This document shows, one piece after another, positions 1 to 10,615 of a stretch of 37,760 bases of DNA. A program made the position numbers and the translations under genes. The DNA is from Pezizomycotina sp. ARF18 (taxonomy: Eukaryota; Ascomycota), in NCBI GenBank assembly GCA_002224055.1, contig AZLU01000313.1:1-37760 (forward strand), written 5' to 3'. The notes beneath the pieces are model-generated. The model ran no database searches. It had not been told where the DNA came from and saw nothing but the letters and a program-made list of their open reading frames with translations. Each line of letters begins with the position of its first letter. Positions within the stretch are counted from its first letter, which is position 1.

Positions 1-101
1 ACGTGCTTAGATTACTTCTCTCATTAAAAGGAAGACGTCGAGTTCATAGCCATCAAAACACCGTCAGAAATTTTTTTCCCCCTCTAAAATCAAAGATCGC
101 A

Positions 102-1096
102 ATGACCGTCCAAGCTAACCAAACGTACACATCAAAAACGCGGAAAACCGCGCCGCCTCCCCCCGCACCCCGTCCTAAACTTCCTGCACGACCACCGGAA
201 GCCTTTGACCACGCAAACCTCAAAATCGCCGTACAACCTCCTAACCACACCGAAGACTCACCTTCACCAACCGACGCACAACTTTACCGTCCGGCGAAGA
301 TCCTGGAAGGGCATGCGGAAGCTACGCACCCTTCTCCGAGCACCACCACAAGCCCACTACGCTGCGTGTACGAGACCGGTGAGAATACCTGGAAATGCTG
401 GGAATCGCGCAATATTTTCGCGAATTTACACGCTCCGAGAGAAGACAAAGAAGGATTAATGGGAAAGTGGATTTGAAGCGCCCGGAGCATTGTGTTGGAG
501 TTGTGAAGGACGGAAGGAGAAGGTTATAGTTAATCGATGAGGTTGTTTGGGGAATGGCGTGCCGATTGTGGGGAGATGATGAAGAGGGGGATATGAAAGC
601 CAGAGGATTTGGCGAAAGTAAACGCATTCTCGTATTTAGTGCCTGTGTTCGGTATCAGAGGAATAGTAAATTGATTCCATCGCTCAGGAGAACTAGTGAT
701 TTAAGAATGAAAAATATTCAATTTTCACAGATTCGCGAGCAGGTGAAGAATTAGATTTATAGCGTTATCCCCAACTGCGACAAATATGACTACTTCGCAA
801 TCCCCTACGGTGTTTCCTGGTCCGAACACCGCCGAGGCATTTCAATACACGAGGGACGTCATATCTGCTACCGAGAAATCCAGCGCTACCATGATACCTT
901 TGAAAACGACCTCAAGAGGAGCATGAGGGAGTACGTTCTCCCAAAGAACTTAAACGGCATTTTCGAAGTATTACGCTACCTTGTATATAGGTTTTTTAAG
1001 AATATACTAACAATTCCCGCCAGCGTACTAGAAAGCGCGGACGTATGGCTGTCTTACGAGCTAGAGGAGGCATTGTATTACTCTGAAGGCCTTTAG
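102..1096 (+). CDS. Orphan gene, frame-disrupted
   Basis: I do not recognise a family. An ATG at 102 opens a proline-rich segment. The most protein-like reading then moves to another frame near 380, where a charged helical stretch (around LEMLGIAQYFREF) runs to about 520. It resumes near 530 in a further frame (WGDDEEGDMKARG), and a last open segment runs from 755 to the TAG at 1094-1096 with aromatic-rich sequence (DYFAIPYGVSWSEHRRG). A possible intron begins near GTAAAC at about 618 and ends at TTTTCACAG (730). A second intron-like unit, with a perfect TACTAAC branch and CCAG, sits at about 983-1023 but is very short. The gene is a chain of at least three frames, so the true start and exon structure are uncertain. 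Confidence 0.4.
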
Positions 1097-1689
1097 CGCC
1101 CGGGAAAGGTCATGTAGTTGTTTACTTACTACTGCAGAGATCTGCTAAACTCACTCTGTCTCATTACGAAAGCAGAAAGACAACAAAGAAAGGCTCTGTC
1201 GCAAATGATTCACAAGGTGAAAAAAAAAAAAAAAAAAAAAAGGAAAGGAAAAAGGAAAGGAAAAGAAAATAAAAACAGCTCGACAGAGTCCAGTTTGTAT
1301 CTTTCGCGTATACTGAGATTTTCGTTTCCCCTTTCCTTAGAGAGTTCGATTTATGGCCATGAAGCTCTCGGCGACTTTGTAGTACAGGCATTCGAGCGGG
1401 AAATATTTCAAGATCCCTGGATGAGAACTCGATGCTGAATCTATCATGGCGCTGCTCACGCAGACGAATTTGCTCCGCGTTCGCCGCCGAGAGTGATTCA
1501 GACGGAAGGAGCTCAATAGATACAGTGAGGAAGAGAAGATGAAACTCACAAGCACGAGCAAAGGTGGAAAAAATCCATTCTCGGAACTCCTCTCCAGAAG
1601 GTCGTGCTGATCAGCTGAGCAGGATGGAAAGTAGGACAACCGTTAAAGGCGTGTCCAAGCCGCGCCGCGGCTTCGACCGGCTGAAATTT
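1097..1689. other. Intergenic, A-rich tract
   Basis: No gene recognised. It contains a run of 22 A (1220-1241) followed by an AGGAAA-rich purine tract to about 1275. The short ORFs here are low-complexity or unconvincing. Confidence 0.5.
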
Positions 1690-2112
1690 CTTAGGCCTTA
1701 GATTTAAGTTGCTAATCTATTTTACACGATAAGTAGTTAGATCCATTACATGTAGATAAATAGTATTAGCGAAAAAATTAAGAGAGTATATTATTATAAT
1801 AATTTAAGAAAACTTTTAAGAGAGTAAAAAGTCCTAAGGGTAACCGCTACTATAATAATATAAAATTACTAATAAATTTATTACTTCGAGCTAGCGTAAT
1901 AGATTTAAAAGATTCTCTCTCGTCTAACTCCGATTCCCGAAGATATAAAGATATAATATTCGTTATAATAGTCCTAATACCTCTAGTCTTAACTACCTAT
2001 TCTACTATTAATGAAGGTATATCTACTTATTAATATCTTTACCTAAAGAGAGGGTTTAGTTCTCTCTGGTAATAACCTACGGTTTAAGTCTCGGAAAATA
2101 TAAATTTCTATT
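1690..2112. repeat. AT-rich relic island, RIP-like
   Basis: The sequence changes abruptly at about 1690 from ordinary DNA (a GC-rich CCGCGCCGCGG just before) to DNA dominated by TA, TTA and AAT steps with very few CpG. Ordinary composition returns near 2115. Stops occur in all frames. This skew, TpA excess with C loss, is what repeat-induced point mutation leaves in Pezizomycotina repeats. No terminal repeats or transposase motifs are readable, so the parent element is unknown. An AT-rich spacer of non-repeat origin is the alternative. Confidence 0.5.
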
Positions 2113-2117
2113 CTATT

Positions 2118-2318
2118 TTATTTTTTCCTTGAAATTGTCGCGACCCCAGATCTTAACAGGACTGAAAAATTGAAATTAGGAACTTTAACCTCGTTACTAG
2201 AGAGCACATGGTGGCTTTCAATGGCATCAAGATCAGCAACGCATGGCCCTGTTTTTGCGACCTCATCCGCGTCCGAGTCGGCGGCAGTTAGAGATGGCAC
2301 ATTTTTGTCAGTCGTCAT
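2118..2318 (-). pseudogene. Possible N-terminal gene fragment
   Basis: Reading leftward from an ATG at 2318 there is a hydrophilic, acidic start (MTTDKNVPSLTAADSDADEV, then ...IESHHVLSSNE). It resembles the short cytosolic N-termini of fungal major-facilitator transporters, but no membrane segment follows. An intron-like end (CCTAAT...TTTTTCAG) occurs about 45 codons in, although the implied intron would be too short. The reading then runs straight into the AT-rich island. The transporter idea is an impression from composition only. A chance ORF is quite possible. Confidence 0.25.
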
Positions 2319-2344
2319 CGTGAAATTCGATATTGATTTCCACG

Positions 2345-3606
2345 CCTGTAATCCTTATGATTCTATTTTATTCTGGATATTGACCGAGTGGGAATTATAC
2401 TTCTTGACGGAAATGGAGTTATAGCGAGAAATACATGGCTAGTGTACATTGCGAGCTCAATGTTCTTCTGATCAGCCGTCAATTATCTTCAATCATTCGA
2501 TGTAAACATAAACAGTATGTCAGATCAAACTTTATCGCAGTTTAAGTATTCTTCATCATGAACTGGCCTGAGCTTATTAGAACTGTAAACTTTCAATCAA
2601 GCGAACTTCGGGTGCATCTCCATACACGTGCCACCCAACTGATGCTGGCAAAACGTCCTTCGGTTCATATCGAACTCCATTCGTAGGCATGCGCGACTCG
2701 CACGCGCTATTGCAAGCTGAGGATGCCAGTGGATCAAAGCTCCTTCTTCCCTCTGGGTACTACGTCGCTACTGTCCCTAATTTATGCCCAGGAAATTATT
2801 GTGAAGTTCATGCTTCAGCGGCGCCTTTGGCCCAGTTTAGCTAACGGAAATTGCTTGCATCCTAGACTTAGCAGGAAGACCTTACGAACCTCCCATTAAT
2901 CGAACGCTACAAATGAATGTATTTTTTTTTTAACGACCAAAATGCAGTGTACATCGTTGATCAAAGCCGGAACATGTAATTATTTCTATTCTTCTGCCTC
3001 ATCAAGCATTACTTTGGCAGTTATGATACCCATACTGCCGAAGAATAAAATGCTTGAAGGTCCAGCGCTACAGGTTTTCGTTTCAAACATGCCTGTGGCC
3101 GCATCATGACTTGGTTGCAAGCTTTCGTCTCTTTCAAGAGCGGGAAGCACCTCTTTAACGACACCCGTCGAACGAAATCAACTAAGTCAGTTGACTCCGG
3201 TTGGGTTTAGACTTACATTCAATGAGCTATCGAAAAGCGTACTAATGTTTCAAGGGCATGGTGAGCTCAGTTCTCGTCAGAGGTTTTAAGTTGAAACAGC
3301 TCCGCGCCTTGTTCCACTGTACGTACGGCAGAATGTTTCCTCAAGTCGAAATACGGCGGGAAGTTGAAACAAGAACGTTGCCGTCAGGGTCTCCGAACTT
3401 GAAATCATCCATTAACGTTTTGACGTTCAAAAAGGAGTCCCAAGAGCCCTCTGCTTTCACGTATTTTCTGTTTCTATCAGAATCCAATACACACCGTGAG
3501 GCCGCCTCCTTCCCTAGACCACGTACTATCAAAGCAAATTAACAGCAATCTTTCGAGCAACCCACGAACGAAGACTCGACTTTACACATTTATACTAGTA
3601 GCAACT
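2345..3606. other. Intergenic with one unexplained open frame
   Basis: No recognisable gene. On the + strand one frame is open from just after a TAG (2578-2580) to a TAA at 2842-2844. Its only ATG is at 2689. The peptide has three cysteines and an uncharged aromatic stretch (GYYVATVPNLCPGNYC). It may be an exon remnant or chance. A second, less convincing ORF starts at 3258. Confidence 0.25.
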
Positions 3607-3981
3607 ATGGGACGCAAAGCAAAGAATGCAGGCGTCGCAGCCACAAAGAATAAGCCGGCGATATCAGTTCCGAGAAGAGCCGGGCCTTCACGTACGCCTA
3701 CTCTTTCGCTATGCCTTAGCCCCTCTATCTCACCGCCAAGTAGTCCTGATATACCTGCGCGTGGGGTTATTTTGGGAAGCTAGATGTTTATCGTCGAAAG
3801 CATTATTCGAAGAATTACTACGGCAAGTGGCTCAATGGTAGGCTCAAGCAGCGCAAGAGAAATCCGACGCATTAGCGAAGAGGCAGAGAAGGCCTTGAAA
3901 CTTGACGGGTTCGATCCCGATGCCTCTAGCCAAGACTTCGATACTGAAGAGAGGGTATTTTCCCAGCTTTCAATTGCTTAG
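3607..3981 (+). CDS. Orphan gene or 5' exon region, disrupted
   Basis: An ATG at 3607 begins a basic N-terminus (MGRKAKNAG, then an Arg/Pro/Ser-rich stretch). This frame meets a TAG at 3781-3783 and, immediately after it, reads on in the same frame into a charged helix (AREIRRISEEAEKAL, then FDPDASSQDFDTEE) before stopping at 3981. Between about 3765 and 3850 another frame is also open and basic/aromatic (YRRKHYSKNYYGKWLNGR), so two slips are as likely as one nonsense codon. It may be the 5' part of the gene that continues at 4010. No family recognised. Confidence 0.35.
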
Positions 3982-4009
3982 GATCATTCTCCGTTAGCGG
4001 TGACTAATT

Positions 4010-5023
4010 ATGTCCGGTCCTGAAAATAGTGGAAGAGGATTTCGGCGCGAAGGCTACCAGGTTCTACCGTTAGAAGACAACGTCTCATCAGGCTCGCGGA
4101 TGAGCTGGGCGTACATCTCCACGTGGATAAAACGAGTCTGAATCGTCGACCAAGAAGGGTCTCAACAGCCTACCTTTCGAACTTCGCATGATCGTCCAGA
4201 GAATGATCACGAAACTGGCGCACGCGAAATGTTGACCTTTACGAGACCCTGTACCTTGATTCGCAGCACAAAGTTTCTAGCGGAAGTCTATGGCCTAATC
4301 CCCACGAAGGTCAAAAAGGAACTCCCGTCTTTCAACGCGTTCGACCGCGTGACATCGTTCGTCGAAGTGCACTGCAACTTCACGAAGCAACAGATCCAGC
4401 CGATGTTCGACATCCTGTACAAAGCCTGGGATGACCTCGAACCAATATCGTGGGTCCGCGGCCCTACCTCGGAGAAAAAGAAACGCCTTTCAATCCTTTT
4501 CCGTTTCTTCTGTTACGTCCTGCACTTGAACAACTTTACCAGCCTCCCCCGCCTCTTGCTCCTCGATATTTGGGAGCTTCGCGACGCTATGTCCGAGTTA
4601 GAACTCATCCTCCCGATGCATTGCCGAGCGCCCCGAGCATCGGCAGGTGTCTAGATATGGGTCTCGTGGAGTACTGGATCATGCTGTTCCACAAGGATAT
4701 CCCCCGCGGGATTACAGGGAGATCAAAAATTTCCTGTGGAAGAACGACGAGGATGAGTACAGTCTCAGCGAAAGAAAGCTCGACAAGTACACGCCGAACA
4801 GGACGCGGCTTGCGGACCTGAACACCATGAGTATCGCTTTCGCCTGCAGGTAAGAGGCGGAGAGGGCATCTAGGTATCCGCATTACGATAAAAAGGAGCT
4901 GGAGAAGAAGAGGTGAGGCGCCTCATCAATGAGGAGCTTAACAGGGTAGACGCCGGGTGGCAGTATTGGATCAAGCACGGCGGTTGGTATGTGGGATCTG
5001 AAGCAGGAGATCCCAATGTGTAA
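4010..5023 (+). CDS. F-box-like orphan gene, frame-disrupted
   Basis: Near 4165-4200 the sequence reads LNSLPFELRMIVQRM. That resembles the Leu-Pro-x-Glu-Leu-Arg opening of fungal F-box and 2EXR-type proteins, which recruit substrates to SCF ubiquitin ligases or have unknown roles. Downstream segments in different frames are protein-like: FLAEVYGLIPTKVKKELPSF (about 4280-4340), a proline-rich part (about 4450-4650) and a charged part (REIKNFLWKNDEDEYSLSER, about 4720-4780). The C-terminus has WQYWIKHGGWYVG and a TAA at 5021-5023. At least four frame changes are needed. Only the F-box-like start suggests function, and that assignment is weak. Confidence 0.4.
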
Positions 5024-5520
5024 TATATGAAGTTCTCTGCATGCTAGAAGTATAGAAGAAAGCTAGTAAAATGAACACTATTTCGCTAGCAATCTAGGAT
5101 ACTTCACTGATCATGTATCGGCAGAGAGCTCCCATCGGGCACCAGTGAAATCGCTATACACGGCAATATTAAATTCAGCCCTGTGCCTACGCTATAGTTA
5201 TCCAAAGCCAGCCACTGTGATAATAACAATTCAGAGTCAAACTCGATAGTATAATAGGAACACCTTGTATAAGTTGAAGTGTGGATGTACACGATGCGAA
5301 AAGCGTCATAATTGACACAGGCTATACTGCGAGAGGGTTGTGTTTCTAACAGAGTAACACCACATCTAAGCTATGCATGACACTCAGACATCGAGATGAC
5401 GTTGAGCTGGTTGTCTAAATCGATTCTATTACAAATTCCGTGAACACGCAAGGTAGCTTGAATCCGGCCACCTGGAATGGAAAAAACTAGCTCATATCGA
5501 CTTAAGACATTGCAACGTTT
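5024..5520. other. Intergenic
   Basis: No gene, RNA or repeat recognised. ORFs are short, with stops in every frame. Confidence 0.5.
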
Positions 5521-5521
5521 C

Positions 5522-5961
5522 TATACGTAAGCGTTCTATATACGTAAGCGACTACATATTTGAGCGGTAGTCAAATATGTCAAAAAAAAAATAAAAATAT
5601 TTAAATCTGAATATTTCCGTTTTCGCTTTGCCGCTATTTTCGTTGAAAATATACATATTTGAAAGTGAATATCGAGCTATATGCACTGATTTTGACGCAG
5701 ACGGCCTCCGTCTTCACCTGCGAAGATAAATATGTTAAAAAAAGATAGTTATACGTGTATTATTTTGCTTGTAAGCGTGTAATTTGTAGAGGTATTTAAC
5801 GCTATGTATTGATAAAAGGTTTGAATAGTCACACTTTACAGTTTATATATAAAATAAAATAAAATTATTGAAAAAGATATATTTAATAAAAAAAAAACTA
5901 CGGAAAATTACTAAATAAGGTAGTGCCATCTTCACCTTCGAAGGTGAATATGACATATTTT
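5522..5961. repeat. AT-rich block with inverted and direct repeats
   Basis: Two direct copies of TATACGTAAGCG lie at 5522-5533 and 5539-5550. Next comes a 10-bp stem, ACATATTTGA (5554-5563) and TCAAATATGT (5571-5580), around a 7-base loop. Near the other end is an 18-bp perfect palindrome, TTCACCTTCGAAGGTGAA (5931-5948). AAATATGTCA (5573-5582) recurs inverted as TGACATATTT (5951-5960), which would bracket about 390 bp. A similar TTCACCTGCGAAG copy occurs near 5714. This could be a decayed non-autonomous element (MITE-like). No target-site duplication was identified. Confidence 0.35.
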
Positions 5962-6700
5962 GGCCCGTTAGATACCTATTCTACGGAAACTGCGATAAGA
6001 AACAAGGATCAGATGAAACCGATTAGGTCCTCATCCTAGATTCACTAAAGAGAAATATTTGCTAACGAAGCTTCAGCGGTGTTTCTCGAATGTTTCGGAT
6101 TCTTCGTCGAGGAAGCTTGTGCACAATTTGTAGCTGACTTGAGATTTTGCAAGACATCCTGAAAACTTAAAACCCCGAGAACAACTCCACAAGCTCTGCT
6201 TCTCCAGATTCTGGGCCGCGGCAAAGCGCAGAGCGACGGCTTGAATATGCCTAGATGAAAAGGGACGTCAGGCTCGGGAACTACTTGTTCGCGGTGGGGC
6301 CTTCAAGCCGTTAGATATCGAGTGTATTTGGATGTGAAACAAAAAAAAAAAAAAAAAAAAACGTATTCACCCGAAACATAACCTAGCCTTACGAGCACTT
6401 TCATGAAGGCCCCAGAGAGATGAACAGCTGTCTTAAAAATTTCCGATTAATGGATATTGAGCAACTATGAGACTTTATCCTCCTTCTCTCGTCCAGCTCT
6501 CGGAACCAAGTCGGTTAACCGACGAAATATGGCCACAGAGAAGGACAGATTCTTACAGGATCGTCATATATATTCACGCCCCTCCCGTCGATCGTCTAGG
6601 ATTTGATTGCAAGCTCTTCCCTCGAAAATTTTTAGGTTACCAAAAGTAATACTATTTTTCTTTCTTGTTTTCCCTTTCAAAGCCTTTCGTTAACTCGGGT
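5962..6700. other. Intergenic with A21 run
   Basis: No gene recognised. A run of 21 A lies at 6341-6361. The short ORF at 6467-6649 has no family features. Confidence 0.45.
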
Positions 6701-6791
6701 TTCTACTACGATTATTATTCTAGAATCCTTCTTGTCTCCATAACATAACAGACCATACCATATTCCGATCAGAGCGTATTATTTCGCCGGT

Positions 6792-9492
6792 ATGAAGAAA
6801 GTCGTAAGGGCGACCGTCGCCGCCCTCGCCTTGGCTGGGGTGTTGGCAGCCCCGGCTCAGATCCCGCAAGAGAAAGGCGTTCAAGCGCCCAGCATCAACC
6901 ATGTAGGCAATCCCGCCAGCCGCATCGGTGGAGACGCCGGAAATGCTACGACTTTGGCGGCGAAGCTCGAGGAGGCGAAGCGCAAACTAGAGGAGGTGGA
7001 GAAGTCTGACTCGTCAACCTCAGCAGCCCGGTTCGACATGTTCGTCCTAAAGACGAAGCTCGAGGTCCAAGTTCATGAACTCGAGAGCGATAAAGAGAGG
7101 TACCAGCGCACGCTTGCGCAGAGGGAACAAGAGGCTACGAAGCTCCGAGAGAGAGGATGAAGAACCAGGCGCCGGGCCATCCAGTTTCTCAGCGTCCCAG
7201 TAGCACTATGTTAACCCTCAAGTTCCAAGATAAAACTCTCCGAATGTTGAAGGAAAAGTGGGGCGACGAGCTGCCTCCGCTTCCGGAAGATATCGGCACA
7301 TACGAGAATCCCGCCAGTGCCGCCCGCCAGCCCATGTTGTCGTTCCGGAGGACGATAAGCAAGGTACCTCCAAGCACTTGAGAGGAGGCACACCCTTGTT
7401 GAGAACATTAACAAGGCTCGGGCTGTGAACCCTACAGTAGACGGTTGAGAACCGCCTCCTGGACGATATCGAGCATGTGGATCGAGTTCTTCGAGAGTTG
7501 AATGAGAAATGGGGTAATGGGTTGCCGTCACTCCCGGAAGACATCGGGGCATATTCTCGGCCTATGGCAGCTGCCCTGGTCAAGGGAAACACGGAATCCA
7601 GCAGCTCCAGCAGCTCCTGCAGCTCCTGCAGCTCCAGCAGTGGCTCCAGTAGCTCCAGCAGTAGCTCCAGTAGCTCCAGTAGCTCCAGTAGCTCTTCTCC
7701 TTGGATACCTCGTACAGCTCCGACAGTTCCAACTCCGAGAACGATGATCCCCACAGGGCAGAGCCGCCGAAAGACCACTCGATTCAACGTGAACCCCAGC
7801 AGAAAGAGGAGCAGCAAGGGCACCCGCTCTCTTGGTTGCTGGAGATGGTTCAAGATCAGCTAGCGGGACGCTTGCTCGTGGGTATACCTCTTCAGGTCGG
7901 GAGTCTCAAGAAAAGCCACAGCCGGTCGTTCCCGTCAGCGACAAAGGATCCGAGAGCTCACCTCGAATGCAGGACAATGTTGCCCTAGATCAACCAACGG
8001 AGAATGTTCAGAGAGACGAGGAACGGGACAAGGAAGAAGAACAGAGCAATGAAATAAAGAGGAAAACCCAGATAATTTTGAGGATATGACAACCACAAGA
8101 GTTATCAAGTTCAGGCAGGCTCAGCGGGATGAGAATTCGGAGTCCGACCGGCACCCTCCCGTTGAACCAGAGGGACAAGGCTTTGACCCTTACAAAATGC
8201 ACCAATCCACGTTTGTTCCCGTGAGCAAGCTCACTGGCAAGAAGTCCGAGAAGCCCGCTCCCCCTCCCCAGCCGCTATTTGACAACATTGAGGAAGTGAA
8301 CAGCGACGAAGAGGAGCCGGCCCCCGTCCCCACCGACGAGAACCAAAGACCTCTGAAGTAGTCAGTGACGAGCAATCGGAAGTGGCCCCCAAGACGTCCA
8401 TCGAGAAAGGTCCCGTCCAGGAGATTTCTGCCGTGAAAGAAGAGCCCCAGCAGCGTAACCAGCCGGAAGTCCGTCCCCAAGTTCCCCATTCTCTCGGTAC
8501 TTCCAGCACAACGCTCCGGAGGAGACCACCGCAGTCCCAAGTGGAAAAAGATTTCGATCCACTAGCTCATTCACGCACGGCGATGATGAATTCCCAGTCT
8601 GCGTGGATGAGTGACTCCGCTAGGTACTTGGTACGTAAGGTCATGGGCCTTGTGCACCCCACGGGGGTCGGAGAAAGCTCCCGCGAGGCAGCACAGGCTG
8701 AGGAGCAGGCGCGGGAGCAACTTGCGGACGACGATTTCAATAGGCAGAAGGCGGCTCAACAGAACATTTCTGAGGAGCAACGCAAGAAACAAGAAGAGAT
8801 TATCAGAACGCGATAAAACTCGCCCGAGCAATACATGAGCGTCAGCAACGCGAAAGGAGGAGAAGCTGCGCAAGGAAGCTGCTCTGAAAAAGAAGGAAGA
8901 CGACATGGCAGAAGCTGACACATGGCAGAAGCTGACAGGCTCCTCGCGAGCGCCAATCTCCGATCCCTTCCAGCTCGCTGGAGGACCTTTTGAAGTCGTA
9001 CAGCGAACTCGACTCCTCAGGAAGCCAGCATTCGGGAGCTCAGAGACACGATCCGGGTCTTGATGATTTCGAGCGCCAGATTGCGGAGCTGAATGCTCTA
9101 CGCCGAGAACCTGGTGAGCAAAAAGACGCCTCGGGGACTCAGATGACTCCATGAGGGACTCATGGCGCCCCAAGGGTTCTGATAACTCTGTCGAGATGGG
9201 CCAGGGATCCAGAGAGTCGGAGAACATCAGGAGAACGGATAACGAGCTCAGGGACTCGGATGACTCCATGGAAACGTTGCCCCAGCCTGAAGTCGACCCT
9301 ATTCCCGAAAGGTCGTCTGAAGCCGAATCTGACCGCCGCCACGACGAGAATGAGGTGATATCCGACATCAACCTTTCTGAGGTTGACGGGTCTATGGTCG
9401 ACGACTTCGAGATAATCGGGCCTGAGCCCGTGGCTGGTCCCGAACGACAACGCAATCAAAACAGTTTCCTCGATGAAGATTCGAAGTCATAG
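6792..9492 (+). CDS. Secreted-type coiled-coil/poly-Ser orphan protein, frame-disrupted
   Basis: The ATG at 6792 opens a signal-peptide-like start (MKKVVRATVAALALAGVLAA, then PAQ). A Glu/Lys-rich coiled coil follows (about 6960-7155). A 22-residue motif then occurs twice, in frames 2 and 1: RMLKEKWGDELPPLPEDIG (7241-) and RELNEKWGNGLPSLPEDIG (7492-). Next are a 34-residue serine tract (7597-7698), long acidic/proline-rich disordered segments, a second charged helix (about 8680-8815), and an acidic tail with repeated DSDDSM ending at TAG 9490-9492. Reading it through needs about eight frame changes, for example near 7155, 7690, 7860, 8060, 8350, 8816, 8903-8936 and 9140. The one at 8903-8936 coincides with a 17-bp tandem duplication. 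No family is recognised. The order suggests an exported or cell-wall/effector-like protein, which is inference. Confidence 0.55.
7241..7557 (+). repeat. Duplicated EKWG...LPEDIG protein motif
   Basis: Two 66-base segments, 7241-7306 and 7492-7557, encode matching 22-residue motifs. They share R-x-L-x-EKWG-x-x-LP-x-LPEDIG-x-Y and are clearly similar at DNA level. They start 251 bases apart, which is not a multiple of three, so a frame slip lies between them. Confidence 0.7.
7597..7698 (+). repeat. AGCTCC-type tandem repeat encoding poly-Ser
   Basis: This is an irregular 6-base repeat of AGCTCC, CTCCAG and CTCCTG units. In the gene frame it gives 34 residues, all Ser except two Cys and one Gly. 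A second + frame reads Ala/Pro/Val repeats, and a minus frame reads Leu/Glu repeats. All are stop-free, which explains long spurious ORFs here. A repeat of this kind is prone to length change. Confidence 0.8.
8903..8936 (+). repeat. 17-bp perfect tandem duplication
   Basis: ACATGGCAGAAGCTGAC occurs twice without a gap (8903-8919 and 8920-8936). The extra 17 bases shift the frame of the host gene. Before it the reading is ...KKKEDDMAEAD; after it the sense reading continues as EADRLLASANL in another frame. Confidence 0.85.
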
Positions 9493-10422
9493 AAGGGCAA
9501 ATGAAGACGATGACGACGAAATCGGACATTCGAGGATGACAACCGTCTCATGTGGAAATATAGTATCTAAAGGATTATGATTCCCGGAAGATTATAGGCT
9601 AAAAAGCGCCTCTTGCCAAAAGCCTGCATGTAAATTACTCCTTATTTATAAAAGTTTGAGTTATTGCCTTTCTTTTCTGTATTGTAAATTTCACTACTGC
9701 TGCGCTATAAACTCGAAATTGATCTCTTCGATTTAATACCTTGTCTTTGTTGTACTAGTAGATGTCATGCTATAGCTTCGTTTCCTTTCCCACGTTGAAG
9801 GTGCCAACATGATTCTGCTCCTCTAGGCATTACGATCCATTACACTTCGCAGATATTCTTAGCTCGAGCACGTAGGACACGACTTTCATCTACGAAATAT
9901 AAGCAATAATACAATTCCTGCGTCACTTTGTATGTGATCTTGGTATGTGATGACAGGTCTACCTACGTGGACGAGTACTCCAGAAAAGCGAACCGTCAAT
10001 ACTATAGCTCATTATTACTAGTTAGTTATCAACTATGACGCGCAATACACTCCCCGACAATCAGTAATACATTCACGGTGGCTTCAGTGGTGGCCCGTTC
10101 CATCAGCTATTTTTCCTCTTAACAGACGATGCAGCCAATCTCGCGAATCTGGCGGTAGTTCAAATCAGGTTTTCCTTCTATAGCAGAGAGAAACCTTGGA
10201 TAGTCCAAATGAGCCCGCTTCTTTTCTATACGTTAGGCGTTGTCTAGCTCTCGAAAGTTCTGGAACATTTTATTTTTACCATTCATATTCACCGCTCGGA
10301 GAGAACCCGTAAAGGCTTAAGAAAACGCAACTACGCTGTTCCATTGTCATTACTCGAGAGCATGTTTCTTCAGAAACATTTAAGACGAGTAGCATTGCCA
10401 GTTAACTCTGAGACATGTCTGA
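9493..10422. other. Intergenic between two secreted-type orphan genes
   Basis: Moderately AT-rich with no recognisable coding or RNA gene. It presumably holds the 3' end of the gene ending at 9492 and the promoter of the one starting at 10616, but no defined element can be named. Confidence 0.5.
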
Positions 10423-10502
10423 ATGAATCGATCGACAAACGTTTCGACAGCTGTAAGTCCGATCTGGGAAGATGCCTATATGAGAAAGAGGTTTCAGAAG
10501 GG

Positions 10503-10573
10503 GTGAGTTAAATTCTGTTTTATATTGGATAGAAGGCCCGTAGACCTGTTCTAACCTCTGTTTACCTGTGCAG
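10503..10573 (+). other. Probable 5' leader intron
   Basis: GTGAGT donor at 10503, TCTAAC branch at about 10549, pyrimidine stretch and GTGCAG acceptor ending at 10573 (71 bases). It lies 42 bases before the ATG at 10616. An alternative is a coding intron, because an ATG at 10423 reads through the splice to a stop near 10750, but that product has no family features. Confidence 0.55.
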
Positions 10574-10615
10574 CACAGCCGTTAGCGACATTCCAGGGGT
10601 TTCGGCTCCAGCACG

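Noticed and set aside
1220-1275. A-run and AGGAAA tract considered as a retroelement poly-A tail
   Set aside because: No reverse transcriptase remnant upstream and no target-site duplication seen; long A/T runs are common throughout the window.
3905-3925. GGGTTCGATCCC resembling a tRNA T-arm (B box)
   Set aside because: No A box at the right distance, no acceptor-stem pairing and no cloverleaf. It lies inside a protein-like reading (FDPDASS).
7218-7853. 211-codon minus-strand ORF with Leu/Glu repeats
   Set aside because: It exists because the AGCTCC-type repeat is stop-free in several frames; it is a shadow of the poly-Ser region.
8571-9455. 294-codon ORF on the minus strand, the longest in the window
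   Set aside because: It is antisense to the acidic/Lys-rich orphan gene. Its Leu/Phe/Ser-rich content is what the complement of GAG/AAG/GAC codons gives, and it has no start context or family motif.
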